Of a stretch of DNA of 64,000 nucleotides, positions 45,908-55,317 are shown piece by piece. Within the stretch, counting starts at the first letter, position 1, and every line of letters starts with the position of its first letter. The notes under the pieces were generated by a model that saw only the letters and a list, made by a program, of their open reading frames with translations, was not told where the DNA came from and ran no database searches. Source of the DNA: an uncultured Prevotellaceae bacterium (GTDB lineage: Bacteria; Bacteroidota; Bacteroidia; Bacteroidales; Bacteroidaceae); assembly GCA_900316445.1 (NCBI GenBank), contig ONCZ01000001.1, forward strand, positions 149,858 to 213,857, read 5' to 3'. The position numbers were made by a program, and so were the translations under genes.

Positions 45908-46534
45908 CTATTTCTTCTTCAACACCCATTTCTTGACCACAAAATAGAGTATGGCGAGTGCAAGAAGCCCCAAGATAAATATCTTGATATACTCGGCATA
46001 TTCGATGATTTTGTCGTTCAACTGATCCTCGGGTACGATAGCATGCAGATACCATCCCAAGACTGCCAAAACACTGTGCCAGCCGCCAGCACCAATGGTG
46101 GTGAACAAAAGGAATTTCCCATAGTTCATCCTTGCCAGTCCTGCGGGAATGGAGATCAGGTGACGGATGACGGGAACAAATCGGCCAGTCAGTGTGGCGG
46201 CTACACCGTGATCGTCAAAATATTTCTCACTCTTCTCGACCTTCTCTTGGTTCAGCAGGCACATCTTTCCCCATTTGCTGTTGGCGAACTTATAGACAAC
46301 AGGTCTGCCGACATAAAGAGCCACAAAATAGTTGATGCTGGCACCGACGTCGGCTCCCAAAGTTGCGTATAAAATAATGAGGAAGACGTTCAGCGAACCG
46401 CTGGCCGCATGATAGGCTGCCGGAGTGACGACAAACTCAGAAGGTACAGGAATGACGGTGCTCTCCAGCAACATCAGGATGAACACAGTAGGGTACCAGC
46501 CCAGACTGTTCAGAATATTGGTGATAAAATTCAT
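45908..46534 (-). CDS. DedA-family membrane protein
   Basis: A 208-residue membrane protein with the DedA/VTT domain: FILMLLESTVIPVPSEFV, GADVGASINYFVALYVG and GRFVPVIRHLISIPAGLARM with its key Arg residues. DedA proteins act as lipid (undecaprenyl-phosphate) flippases or transporters. ATG 46534 is chosen since the longer frame to 46612 would overlap the TPR gene. It is last in the mltG-glnS-TPR-dedA run. Confidence 0.9.
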   Translation of the reverse strand: MNFITNILNSLGWYPTVFILMLLESTVIPVPSEFVVTPAAYHAASGSLNVFLIILYATLGADVGASINYFVALYVGRPVVYKFANSKWGKMCLLNQEKVEKSEKYFDDHGVAATLTGRFVPVIRHLISIPAGLARMNYGKFLLFTTIGAGGWHSVLAVLGWYLHAIVPEDQLNDKIIEYAEYIKIFILGLLALAILYFVVKKWVLKKK

Positions 46535-46538
46535 TTTT

Positions 46539-47963
46539 CTATGCTTTGTTCGTTTGATTGATGATATACTGATAGTATTCTTTGGGATCCATTCCGCTGG
46601 GGAACAAACCACTGAGAACGGTCTTCGCCTCCTTCGGATTCTTCTCTAACGCGAGTTTCAGGTAATGTAGGAACTCCTTTCCCTTGCCAAGATCCCGACA
46701 ACAAAGTGCCATATAGGAGAAACCTTCGTTCCAGTCGTCTCCCATATCCTTGAAGAGTCGCTTGAGGAAGATGTAGGAGGTCTGGGTGTACTGGTTGTCA
46801 TAGAGTGAGACGATAATTCTGAGCATCGTTCTGGGTGAGTCTTCAGACATTTTGAGCGCCCCTTTGAAAGCCTCAGCAGCTTCTTCGGGACGTTTGTTGG
46901 CCAACAGAATGTGTCCTTTGATAATCTCCATACTGGCATGATTGCAATCCAAAGACTCCGTCTCGCTAAGATAATAGAGGGCCGTCTCTGTCTCTCCCAG
47001 TTCACTATGCCCGAATGACAGTTCCTGATAGATCTCGGGGAGATACTGTGAATCGGGTGGTGCTGCCTCCAATGCTTTGTTAAGAATTTTGACTGCTTCT
47101 TGATACCGTCCGAGATTGATGAGACAGGTACCCTGATACAGGTATCCGAACTCGTCTTCATCCACTTGCTCGGAGTATCTCCGGAAGTAATCGAGGGCTT
47201 CCTCGTAGTTCAACAGGTTATAAAGACAATTGGCCTTCGACAACAGACTCTCCGGGTCTTTCGGGTCGATGGCGATAGCATACTCGCTGCTGGTGATGGC
47301 CGCACTGTAGTCCTCTCTCATAAACTGGGCACTGGCCAGCGCATTCCAGTATTTGATAGAGTAGGGGTCGTGGTCTATCAGCTCATTGAAGATGCGCTCG
47401 CTGTCCTTATATTTCCCAAGTCCGAACAGCGTGTGCGCCATCAGTTCCTTGAAACTGTCAGAGTCGTCTCCCTGTGAACGGGCCATCCATTGAAAGGCCT
47501 TGTCGTGCTGTTCGTAGTCAGAGAAAATATTGGCCACATCATACACGTAGTCCATCAGCTCGTCTGTCATAATATCCTTCATCTGTTCGATGAAATACAG
47601 GTCGGCTTCTTCCGTCTTACCTTGACAGACCAGAATCTCGCCTTTCAAATAGACGGCTTCCATCGTATCGACAGCCTCAATCTTCTCAGCATATTCCCTC
47701 GCAGTCTCGAAGTCATTGGCCACAAGAGCCTCCCTCGCCTTGAAGAGCAGGGGACCTACGGCCTCGGGATTGTATTCCAATGCCAAGTCGACGGCAACCT
47801 TTGCCTTCTCGGGGAAACCGTTATACTGATAATAGTCGGCAATATCGGCCAAGTCGTCAGCATCGATATAGATAGGATGCTCCGACTCGACCGACTCCTC
47901 GTATTGGTTCAAGATCGTGCGGAATTCTTCGCTGTCGAAATATGCGAGATCGTCTGACTGCAT
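46539..47963 (-). CDS. Tetratricopeptide-repeat protein
   Basis: About 474 residues of TPR-type helical repeats with no signal peptide, acidic at the N-terminus and probably cytosolic. Repeats are recognisable as A-x3-Y-x8-P patterns, e.g. ALASAQFMREDYSAAITSSE and LGRYQEAVKILNKALEAAP. It lies between glnS (9 bases) and dedA (4 bases). The partner is unknown; TPR proteins mediate protein contacts. Confidence 0.8.
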   Translation of the reverse strand: MQSDDLAYFDSEEFRTILNQYEESVESEHPIYIDADDLADIADYYQYNGFPEKAKVAVDLALEYNPEAVGPLLFKAREALVANDFETAREYAEKIEAVDTMEAVYLKGEILVCQGKTEEADLYFIEQMKDIMTDELMDYVYDVANIFSDYEQHDKAFQWMARSQGDDSDSFKELMAHTLFGLGKYKDSERIFNELIDHDPYSIKYWNALASAQFMREDYSAAITSSEYAIAIDPKDPESLLSKANCLYNLLNYEEALDYFRRYSEQVDEDEFGYLYQGTCLINLGRYQEAVKILNKALEAAPPDSQYLPEIYQELSFGHSELGETETALYYLSETESLDCNHASMEIIKGHILLANKRPEEAAEAFKGALKMSEDSPRTMLRIIVSLYDNQYTQTSYIFLKRLFKDMGDDWNEGFSYMALCCRDLGKGKEFLHYLKLALEKNPKEAKTVLSGLFPSGMDPKEYYQYIINQTNKA

Positions 47964-47972
47964 CAATACTGT

Positions 47973-49772
47973 TTAGTTCTTCTTCCAGGTATCCTTAAGT
48001 CCGACGGTCTTGTTGAAGACGGGATGCTCTGCCGTAGAGTCCAGATCGGGCGTGAAGTAACCGATGCGCTGGAACTGCAGATGACTCAGTGGAGCCATCG
48101 CAGCGGCAAAGGGCTCGATATAACAATCTGTGAGAACCTTCAGGTTGTCGGGATTCATCATCTGTTCCCGAGCCTGCGCATAGGTGAGACCTTCGTCCTG
48201 TAGACGGGCCAGTTCATCTCGGGGATTCTCCACCTTCCACAGACGATCATAAAGACGTACCTCAGCCTTTTTGGCGTTATGACAGCTCACCCAATGCAGC
48301 GTCTTGCCCTTGATCTTGCGGTCAGCACCAGGCTGTCCGCTGCGGGTCTCAGGATCGTATGTACAATAGATCGTTGTGACACGTCCGTCGGCATCTTTGT
48401 CGCAGGGATGTTCCTCGTCGCACTTGATGATATAGGCGTTCTTCAGGCGCACCTCCTTACCCGGAGCCAGACGCATAAACTTCTTCTCAGCCTCTTCCTG
48501 GAAGTCTTCACGCTCAATCCATATCTCACGTCCGAACTCCACCTCGTGGGTGCCGTCGGCCTCGTTCTCGGGATTGTTGATGGCCGTGAGGGTTTCATTC
48601 TGTCCTTCGGGATAGTTAGTGATAACCACCTTCACGGGATCGAGGACGGCCGACACACGGATGGCCCTACTGTTCAGATCGTCACGCACCACACTTTCCA
48701 GCAGTGCCATATCGTTCAAGGCATCAATCTTCGTGTAGCCGATCTTGTCGATGAACTTCACGATACTCTCGGGAGAATAGCCTCTGCGACGGAAACCGCA
48801 GATCGTTGGCATACGGGGATCATCCCAACCGCTGACGATACCGTCCTCCACCAATGCCTTGAGGTTACGCTTCGACAGGAGGATGTAGTTCAGGTTCAGC
48901 TTATTGAACTCCGTCTGACGGGGCCCCTGATAAGTGGAGAGTGAGGCAGACAACTGTGCGAGTCTGCTGCCGCTATCTGCCTGAGCACCGCATTCAGCCG
49001 CCCATTCGCGCATCCACTCCACGAAGAGATCATAGAGGGGACGATGCTCCACAAACTCCAACGTACACCACGAGTGGGTGACACCCTCCAGATAGTCGCT
49101 CTGTCCGTGGGTGAAGTCGTACATCGGATATGCATTCCATTTGTTGCCAGTCTTGAGGTGGGGAATATTCAGTACACGATAGATCAGTGGATCACGGAAC
49201 AGCATATTCGGATGGGCCATATCTATCTTTGCACGAAGTACCAGCGTACCCGGCTCACACTTACCGCTGTTCATAAACTCAAACAGCTTCAGGTTCTCCT
49301 CCACAGGACGGTCACGATAGGGACTGTTCGTACCCGGACTCGTGGTCGTACCCTTCTGCTGGGCAATCATCTCAGCACTCTGTTCGTCCACATAAGCCCG
49401 TCCTTTCTTGATGAGCCACACGGCAAAGTCCCAGAGCTCCTGGAAGTAGTCGCTGGCGTAGTAGACGTTAGCCCACTGGAACCCGAGCCACTTAATGTCG
49501 TGCTCGATGCTTTCGATATATTCTGTATCCTCCTTCTGGGGATTGGTGTCGTCAAAGCGCAGGTTGCACTCGCCACCGTATTTCTTGGCCAGTCCGAAGT
49601 CGATAGCGATAGCTTTTGCGTGACCGATATGCAGGTAACCGTTAGGCTCCGGCGGGAAACGCGTCTGAATTCTCTTGGCGTTCTTGCCTGCTGCCAGATC
49701 GTCAATCACCATCTGTTCGATGAAACTCACCGACTTTCTCTCCTCACTTTCGTTCTTAATTTTCTCTTCCAT
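47973..49772 (-). CDS. glnS: Glutaminyl-tRNA synthetase
   Basis: 599 residues, class I aminoacyl-tRNA synthetase. The HIGH-type motif is in PPEPNGYLHIGHAKAI (about residues 42-57); the KMSKS loop is LLSKRN, a known GlnRS variant. The C-terminal anticodon-binding beta-barrels include VNARNP-like regions. Length is slightly above the E. coli enzyme (554). Presence of GlnRS implies direct charging of tRNA-Gln. Confidence 0.95.
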   Translation of the reverse strand: MEEKIKNESEERKSVSFIEQMVIDDLAAGKNAKRIQTRFPPEPNGYLHIGHAKAIAIDFGLAKKYGGECNLRFDDTNPQKEDTEYIESIEHDIKWLGFQWANVYYASDYFQELWDFAVWLIKKGRAYVDEQSAEMIAQQKGTTTSPGTNSPYRDRPVEENLKLFEFMNSGKCEPGTLVLRAKIDMAHPNMLFRDPLIYRVLNIPHLKTGNKWNAYPMYDFTHGQSDYLEGVTHSWCTLEFVEHRPLYDLFVEWMREWAAECGAQADSGSRLAQLSASLSTYQGPRQTEFNKLNLNYILLSKRNLKALVEDGIVSGWDDPRMPTICGFRRRGYSPESIVKFIDKIGYTKIDALNDMALLESVVRDDLNSRAIRVSAVLDPVKVVITNYPEGQNETLTAINNPENEADGTHEVEFGREIWIEREDFQEEAEKKFMRLAPGKEVRLKNAYIIKCDEEHPCDKDADGRVTTIYCTYDPETRSGQPGADRKIKGKTLHWVSCHNAKKAEVRLYDRLWKVENPRDELARLQDEGLTYAQAREQMMNPDNLKVLTDCYIEPFAAAMAPLSHLQFQRIGYFTPDLDSTAEHPVFNKTVGLKDTWKKN

Positions 49773-49807
49773 ATCTAGATATTTACGATTTACAGATTTA
49801 CGATTTA

Positions 49808-50833
49808 CTATTTAATGCCGCGCTCATTGAGGGCTTTGGAGTATTTTGCGGCATTCCTCAGATGCTCCGAATAGCTGCTGGCAAAATTGTGGGTACCCGA
49901 GAAGTCCTCTTTAGCACACATATAAAGATACTGATGATCCGGCGCATTCAGTACCGCATCGATACCAGCCACAGATGCCACCTTGATGGGACCGGGAGGC
50001 AGTCCGGTATATTTGTAGGTGTTATACGGACTCTCGGTATTCAGCATATTGTGGTAAATACGTTTCAGCGCAAAATCTTTCAGCGCAAACTTCACCGTAG
50101 GATCAGCCTGCAGGGGCATACCTTTCTTCAGACGGTTTAGGTACATACGGGCAATCATCGGCTTCTCGGGATTGTTGGAGGTCTCTTCGTCGATGATGCT
50201 CGCCAGCGTGCATACCTCATTGGGATTCAGCCCGAGGGCAGCAGCCTTCGCCTGACGGTCGTTGTTCCAGAACTTGTCGTGCTCTTTCTTCATACGGGTC
50301 AGGAAGTTCTCGATGGGTGTGTTCCAGTACACCTCGTAGGTGTTTGGCACGAACAGACAGACGATCGTGGCCGTATCATAACCCATCTTGGCACAGAAGG
50401 AGGAGTCCTTGAACAGTATCGAGAGAGTCAGACTGTCCATCATCAGCTTCCGGGAGAGTGCACCTGCCAGCCTGTCGGTAGTCCTGCTCTCGGGAATGGT
50501 CAGCCTTACTGGTATCTGATGACCGTTCTTCAGTTTCCGCAATACGGCGAAGATACCTTCTTCCGGCTCGATGGCATATTTGCCGGTCCGGATGTTCTTG
50601 CTGTAACCGGAATGTCTCGCCAGCAACTTGAAGCTGAGCAGTGCCTGCTCTTTGGCTATCGGCTTGAGTTTCGCTGCTATGGAGTCCAGGTTGTCGTTGT
50701 CGTCGATATAGACATATTCACATTTATCCGACTTGGACAGACTGCCCGTCAGATAGAAAAACACCAAGCCTGCCAATGCCAGCACGCAGATGATGATGGG
50801 TATGATATAATGCTTCTTCTTGATGGCTTTCAT
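49808..50833 (-). CDS. mltG: Endolytic murein transglycosylase MltG
   Basis: About 341 residues: an N-terminal membrane anchor (about residues 10-28), then a LysM-like part and the YceG domain with IIDEETSN (catalytic Glu) and YNTYKYTGLPPGPIKVAS. It cleaves nascent glycan strands near the site of synthesis. ATG 50833 is used; a GTG at 50836 precedes it. A -7 element (50864-50857) lies upstream. A gap of 35 bases filled with TTTACGA-type repeat (49773-49807) follows before glnS. Confidence 0.92.
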   Translation of the reverse strand: MKAIKKKHYIIPIIICVLALAGLVFFYLTGSLSKSDKCEYVYIDDNDNLDSIAAKLKPIAKEQALLSFKLLARHSGYSKNIRTGKYAIEPEEGIFAVLRKLKNGHQIPVRLTIPESRTTDRLAGALSRKLMMDSLTLSILFKDSSFCAKMGYDTATIVCLFVPNTYEVYWNTPIENFLTRMKKEHDKFWNNDRQAKAAALGLNPNEVCTLASIIDEETSNNPEKPMIARMYLNRLKKGMPLQADPTVKFALKDFALKRIYHNMLNTESPYNTYKYTGLPPGPIKVASVAGIDAVLNAPDHQYLYMCAKEDFSGTHNFASSYSEHLRNAAKYSKALNERGIK

Positions 50834-50856
50834 CACCCTGATGATTAAAATTGCTG

Positions 50857-50864
50857 CAAATTTA
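50857..50864 (-). promoter_or_regulatory. -7 element of the mltG operon
   Basis: TAAATTTG (minus strand, 50864-50857) lies 23 bases before ATG 50833. The 20 bases upstream contain ATCACAGAATTTT, similar to the spacer motif seen in other promoters. The -33 element is weak. Confidence 0.55.
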
Positions 50865-50907
50865 CGAAAATTCTGTGATAATCTGTGTAATATGTGGTTA
50901 TTTTTTG

Positions 50908-50915
50908 TATCTTTG
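50908..50915 (+). promoter_or_regulatory. -7 element of malQ
   Basis: TATCTTTG lies 17 bases before ATG 50933 and is divergent from the mltG promoter. The -33 position is not a clear TTTG. Confidence 0.55.
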
Positions 50916-50932
50916 CAGTAAAATCGTGATAT

Positions 50933-53569
50933 ATGAAGCTAAGATTTACCATTCAATACGGTACACAATGGGGTGAAAACCTCTATGTGGCCATCACTTA
51001 TACGAGTAGGGATGCCACTGAGAAAGTGCGCCGTCTGCCTATGACGACAGACGACGGATGGCACTGGGAACTGGAGACCTCTGCCGTAGAGTCCCGTCAG
51101 CATCCTGTGGAGACCATCACCTATTATTATTATGTTGCCGATGCCGACGGTGTCGAGTTGAGACGGGAATGGACGGGTGTGCCCAGAACTTACTATTTTG
51201 ACGCGACGAAGAACTTCATTATGCCAGACCTCTGGCGGGAGGTTCCCCTGCAGTACCACCTTTTCAGCAAAGCCTATCAGGTGACGTCCGGGCTCTCTGC
51301 CGACGAGACGCTTCATATCCAGCGTGTGCCGCTTTATCGCAAGACCATCATCTTCCGTGTGTCTGCCCCGCAGTTGAAGAGTGGTCAGTCTGTGGCCATC
51401 CTCGGCAGTCATCCAGCCTTAGGCAGTTGGAGTCCGGCCCGTTATCTTCGGATGGAATCCTTAGGACTCTGTGAGTGGCAGCTTTCCGTGAATGTCGATG
51501 CCATCTTGTTGCCTTTGGAGTTCAAGTTTGTGATTGTCGATGATGCCACCCACGCACTCCTGGCCTGGGAGGAAGGCGACAACCGTTCTGTCGAGGGTAT
51601 GCTCCCTCCCGAACAGACCGCTATTCCTGATGGGACGGTGTTGGTGGTCAATGGTGAGAGCCTGCGGGTGAAGGAGGATACGTGGCGCGCTGCTGGTGTC
51701 TGTGTGCCGGTGTTCTCTCTTCGTAGCAGCCATTCCTGTGGGGTGGGCGACTTCGGTGATCTCCGCCTGCTCGTAGATTGGGTTGTGACTACGGGGATGA
51801 AGGTCATCCAACTGCTGCCCGTCAATGATACAACCGCTTCCTGTTCTTGGAGCGACTCCTATCCCTATAATATCGTTTCCGCTTTCGCCCTGCATCCTCA
51901 GTATCTCGACCTCGAAGCCCTCGGGCCGCTGCGTGACAAGAAACGGATGACGGCCTTCCTACGGCAGCAGAGAGAACTGAATGCGTTGAACTATACCGAT
52001 TATGAGGCGGTGCAGCGTGTGAAGTTCGATTATATCCGTGAGGTCTTTGAAGAACGGGGTCAGCAGACCTTGGACTCTCGGGAGTTCAAACAATGGTTTG
52101 AGGATAACCTTGAGTGGCTTGAACCCTATGCCGCCTGGCTTGCTCGCAAATCATCTGTAAACTGTAAACCGTCAACTGTCAACTTAATATATTACCTCCA
52201 ATACCACCTCCATCTCCAATTAAAGGCAGCTGCCGACTATGCCCGCCAGCACGGGGTGATCTTGAAGGGCGATGTGCCCATCGGAGTCAATCGTGACAGC
52301 GTCGAGACGGCCATCCATCCGAATCTCTTCTGTCTCGACAGTTCTACGGGTGCGCCGCCTGATAACTTCTCGCAGAACGGACAGAATTGGGGCTTCCCCA
52401 CCTATAACTGGGAGGCAAACATCACAGATTGGTTCCAGCGACGCATCAAATGGATGGAGCAATACTTTGACGCCATCCGCATCGACCACGTATTGGGCTT
52501 CTTCCGCATCTGGGAGATTCCCTGCGAAGCACTCTTCGGTCTCCTCGGCCATTTCTCTCCGGCTTTGCCGATGACACAGGGAGAGATAGAATACTTCGGA
52601 TTGTCGTTCCGTAAGGACCTCTTCACGCGACCGTTCATCAACGACCGCGTGCTCCAGCGGCTCTTCGGACTTCACGTCGGCTACGTGAAAGAACATTTCC
52701 TCATTCCACGCAGCTATGGGCTCTACGACCTGAAGTCGGAATACGACACCCAACGGAAGGTGTGTCAGGCTTTCGAGGGCAAGGGCGACGAGAACAGCCT
52801 GTGGATCCGTGACGGTCTCTATCGTCTGATCAGCAATGTGCTCTTCCTCGAGGATCCCCGTCAGCCGGAGATGTACCACCCGCGTATCGGTGCCTGGCAG
52901 GAACCTGTCTACGAGGCACTCACCGCCGAAGAGAAAGATGCCTTTATGCGGTTGTACAACAACTATTACTACCAGCGTCATAATGTGTTCTGGGGTGCTA
53001 CGGCTATGCGACGTCTCTCGGAGGTGTTCGGTCATACTCATATGCTCTGTTGTGCTGAAGACCTCGGAATGCTCCCCGAGTGTGTACAGCCGGTACTCGA
53101 CGCGCTTCGCATCCTCACGCTCGAGATCCAGTCGATGCCCAAGGAGAGCGGTTTCGAGTTCACCCATCTTGAGGGTAACACCTATCGCAGCGTCGCCACC
53201 ATCTCCACCCACGATATGCCGCCCTTGCGCCTTTGGTGGGAGGAGAGCCCGGAACGCACCCAGCGCTATTATGTCTCGATGCTTCAGAAACAAGGTCGTG
53301 CCCCCGAGCATCTGCCTGCCCATCTGGCTGAGGAGATCATCGCCCGTCATCTCTACTGTCCGTCGATGCTCTGCATCCTCTCGCTGCAGGATTGGTTGGC
53401 GATGGACACCGAACTGCGCTCCAAGCATCCCCGTGACGAACGCATCAACGTGCCCAGCGATCCTTACAACCATTGGAAGTACCGTATGCACCTGCCTTTG
53501 GAGGATCTCATCGCCGCTACTAAATATAATAATAAGGTACGCACGATGATTCAGCGGAGCAAGAGGTAG
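50933..53569 (+). CDS. malQ: 4-alpha-glucanotransferase with two starch-binding domains
   Basis: 878 residues. Two CBM20-type modules (about residues 1-105 and 135-245, the second with VAILGSHPALGSW) precede a GH77 barrel. Catalytic-site motifs are FDAIRIDHVLGFFRIWEIP with the nucleophile Asp, CCAEDLGMLP with the acid Glu, and ISTHDMPPLR with the third Asp. It rearranges maltodextrins in the cytosol. Residues ~408-418 come from a GTAAACTGTAAACC-type repeat (52155-52185) inserted in frame between barrel elements. Confidence 0.94.
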   Translation: MKLRFTIQYGTQWGENLYVAITYTSRDATEKVRRLPMTTDDGWHWELETSAVESRQHPVETITYYYYVADADGVELRREWTGVPRTYYFDATKNFIMPDLWREVPLQYHLFSKAYQVTSGLSADETLHIQRVPLYRKTIIFRVSAPQLKSGQSVAILGSHPALGSWSPARYLRMESLGLCEWQLSVNVDAILLPLEFKFVIVDDATHALLAWEEGDNRSVEGMLPPEQTAIPDGTVLVVNGESLRVKEDTWRAAGVCVPVFSLRSSHSCGVGDFGDLRLLVDWVVTTGMKVIQLLPVNDTTASCSWSDSYPYNIVSAFALHPQYLDLEALGPLRDKKRMTAFLRQQRELNALNYTDYEAVQRVKFDYIREVFEERGQQTLDSREFKQWFEDNLEWLEPYAAWLARKSSVNCKPSTVNLIYYLQYHLHLQLKAAADYARQHGVILKGDVPIGVNRDSVETAIHPNLFCLDSSTGAPPDNFSQNGQNWGFPTYNWEANITDWFQRRIKWMEQYFDAIRIDHVLGFFRIWEIPCEALFGLLGHFSPALPMTQGEIEYFGLSFRKDLFTRPFINDRVLQRLFGLHVGYVKEHFLIPRSYGLYDLKSEYDTQRKVCQAFEGKGDENSLWIRDGLYRLISNVLFLEDPRQPEMYHPRIGAWQEPVYEALTAEEKDAFMRLYNNYYYQRHNVFWGATAMRRLSEVFGHTHMLCCAEDLGMLPECVQPVLDALRILTLEIQSMPKESGFEFTHLEGNTYRSVATISTHDMPPLRLWWEESPERTQRYYVSMLQKQGRAPEHLPAHLAEEIIARHLYCPSMLCILSLQDWLAMDTELRSKHPRDERINVPSDPYNHWKYRMHLPLEDLIAATKYNNKVRTMIQRSKR
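52155..52185. repeat. TGTAAAC-type repeat inside malQ
   Basis: Units CTGTAAA, CTGTAAACC, GTCAACT, GTCAACT follow each other and are translated as a Ser/Val/Asn/Lys-rich loop. The inverse-strand version, TTTACAGTTTACGG-like, fills the gap after the same gene (53574-53597) and the gap at 49780-49807. Confidence 0.75.
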
Positions 53570-53597
53570 TTTATAGTTTACGGTTTACAGTTTACAG

Positions 53598-54245
53598 ATG
53601 ATTACCTATAGCGCATACATTTTTGACCTCGACGGGACGCTGCTGGACACCTTAGGTGATCTGGCGGCATCTGTGAACTATGCCCTTCGGACGCACGCGA
53701 TGCCTGAACACACGATCGACGATGTGCGCCGTTTTGTGGGCAATGGGGTACGGAAGCTGATGGAACGGGCGATCCCCGATGGTGGTTCGAATCCAGACTT
53801 TGAGGCCACCTTCGCCACCTTTCGCCAGTATTATATGGCTCACTCGCTCGATACGACCAAGCCTTATGACGGTATCCCCGAGACACTCGAAGCCTTGAAG
53901 GCAAAAGGTTGTCATCTGGCCGTTGTCAGCAACAAGATGATGGCTGCCACACAGGAACTCTGCCGTCATTTCTTTCCCGACACCATCGAGGTGGCCATAG
54001 GTGAGAACGAAGCCGAAGGCATCCGCAAGAAACCCGCACCGGATACCGTCATCGCCGCCCTCCGTCAGTTGGGAGTAGGGCAGGAGGGAGCCGTCTATGT
54101 CGGTGACAGCGACGTAGATATCGAGACCGCCCGTAACAGCGGTCTGCCTTGTATCAGTGTGCTTTGGGGATTCCGCGACCGTGATTTCCTCTTACAACAC
54201 GGCGCAAAGATGTTCATCTCCAATCCATCCGAATTGTTATTATAG
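53598..54245 (+). CDS. gph: Phosphoglycolate phosphatase-like HAD hydrolase
   Basis: A 215-residue HAD phosphatase: FDLDGTLLDT (nucleophile Asp, residues ~9-18), a helical cap with DVRRFVGNGVRKLMERA, VVSNK (motif II), and YVGDSDVDIETARNSG (motif IV). The size and cap fit Gph. It follows malQ after a 28-base gap made of the TTTACAG repeat, so it is probably co-transcribed. The substrate may be another phosphosugar. Confidence 0.87.
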   Translation: MITYSAYIFDLDGTLLDTLGDLAASVNYALRTHAMPEHTIDDVRRFVGNGVRKLMERAIPDGGSNPDFEATFATFRQYYMAHSLDTTKPYDGIPETLEALKAKGCHLAVVSNKMMAATQELCRHFFPDTIEVAIGENEAEGIRKKPAPDTVIAALRQLGVGQEGAVYVGDSDVDIETARNSGLPCISVLWGFRDRDFLLQHGAKMFISNPSELLL

Positions 54246-54276
54246 GCACGGATTAACACGGCCTTAAAATATTAAG

Positions 54277-54315
54277 GACACGGCTTGTTTGATGCGCAGC
54301 AGGCCGTGTCTTTTT
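54277..54315 (+). terminator. Intrinsic terminator after gph, nested in a longer inverted repeat
   Basis: GACACGGC (54277-54284) pairs with GCCGTGTC (54303-54310), followed by TTTTT. An outer pair, AGGCACGGATTAACACGGC (54244-54262) and GCCGTGTAATCCGTGCCT (54323-54340), surrounds it with one base difference. Confidence 0.8.
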
Positions 54316-54343
54316 ATAAAAAGCCGTGTAATCCGTGCCTAAT

Positions 54344-54973
54344 TTATAACTGCTGCAATCTTGCAATATACTTTCCGAGGATGTCGAACTCGAGGTTGAC
54401 GACGGTGCCGACCTTGATATCGCAGAAGTTCGTATGCTCGAACGTATAGGGGATGATGGCCACCTGGAAGGTATTGCTCGTGGGATTGCAGACCGTTAGT
54501 GAGACACCGTTCACCGTCACCGAACCCTTATCCACCGTAAAATATCCCTTCTTCGCCATCTCTCTGTTCTCCGGATACTCGAAGGTGAAATAGGTCGAGC
54601 CGTCGGCATCCGCCATCGCGATGCACTTCGCCGTCTCGTCCACGTGTCCTTGTACGATATGACCGTCCAGCCTACCGTTCATCAGCATCGAGCGCTCCAC
54701 GTTCACCTTGTCGCCCACCTTCAGCAGGCCGAGGTTCGTGCGGTCGAGTGTCTCCTTCATCGCGGTGACGACGTAGGTCGGGGATTGCGGATCTCCTCCA
54801 ACGGCTCCTGCGGGTAGAATCTTGACCACCGTCAGGCAGACGCCGTTATGCGCCACACTCTGGTCGATGCTTAACTCATCGACAAACGAACACGTCAGCG
54901 TGAAGTCGATATTCTCGCGGTCTTTCTTAATAGCTGTAACAGTTGCAAACTCTTCAATAATACCAGAAAACAT
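54344..54973 (-). CDS. ribE: Riboflavin synthase
   Basis: A 209-residue riboflavin synthase alpha-type protein made of two repeated lumazine-binding barrels: FSGIIEEFATV at the start of the first and GHIVQGHVDETA with the second. It dismutates two 6,7-dimethyl-8-ribityllumazine molecules to riboflavin. It is on the minus strand, 70 bases after the U-tract of the structured RNA. It shows no FMN riboswitch in front. Confidence 0.93.
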   Translation of the reverse strand: MFSGIIEEFATVTAIKKDRENIDFTLTCSFVDELSIDQSVAHNGVCLTVVKILPAGAVGGDPQSPTYVVTAMKETLDRTNLGLLKVGDKVNVERSMLMNGRLDGHIVQGHVDETAKCIAMADADGSTYFTFEYPENREMAKKGYFTVDKGSVTVNGVSLTVCNPTSNTFQVAIIPYTFEHTNFCDIKVGTVVNLEFDILGKYIARLQQL

Positions 54974-55044
54974 ATATCTTTATTTTATTATTACAGGGAT
55001 TTAAGGATTTATGGATTTTTATTTCCTTGTAATCCTTATATTAT

Positions 55045-55312
55045 AAAAAAAACCGGGTACGTGCCGATGATTTGGTGAAAACTCCTGTTTCACACGGTAA
55101 GGGTGCTCCCTGCTGTTGTAATCCACCGGCATTACTGCTCTCCCGAAGGATAACTGTGGCCCGCCATTGGCAAGGGAAACAGTCCCAATGAATTTTTTAA
55201 TGTAGAGTATCCCGATCTATGCGGCACGACCCGTATTCTGAGTGCAAGGACGGTGCAAACCGAATGCAGAGAGCTCGCTCTTTGCTGAGGTGAAGCCCGT
55301 ACTCGCCAATTT
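55045..55312 (-). ncRNA. Unidentified structured RNA of about 268 nt
   Basis: A 420-base gene-free stretch. On the minus strand a promoter (TAATTTTG, 55325-55318, with ATTG about 21 bases upstream) points to a start near 55312. A U8 tract (55052-55045) ends it. Its ends pair (55305-55295 with 55064-55054, 9 of 11). Inside are several hairpins, including one with a UUCG tetraloop (near 55193) and CATTGG/CCAATG. I could not match it to RNase P, tmRNA, SRP, 6S or the FMN, TPP and cobalamin riboswitches from memory. It may be a free RNA or the leader of ribE. Confidence 0.6.
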
Positions 55313-55317
55313 TTTGG

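Noticed and set aside
52220-53491. Long open frame of 423 codons antisense to malQ
   Set aside because: It mirrors a GH77 gene with clear catalytic motifs; the antisense protein has no recognisable domain and is a by-product of codon bias.
53783-53794. GGTTCGAATCC, a tRNA T-loop-like string
   Set aside because: It lies inside gph in a well-supported coding frame and no cloverleaf can be formed around it.
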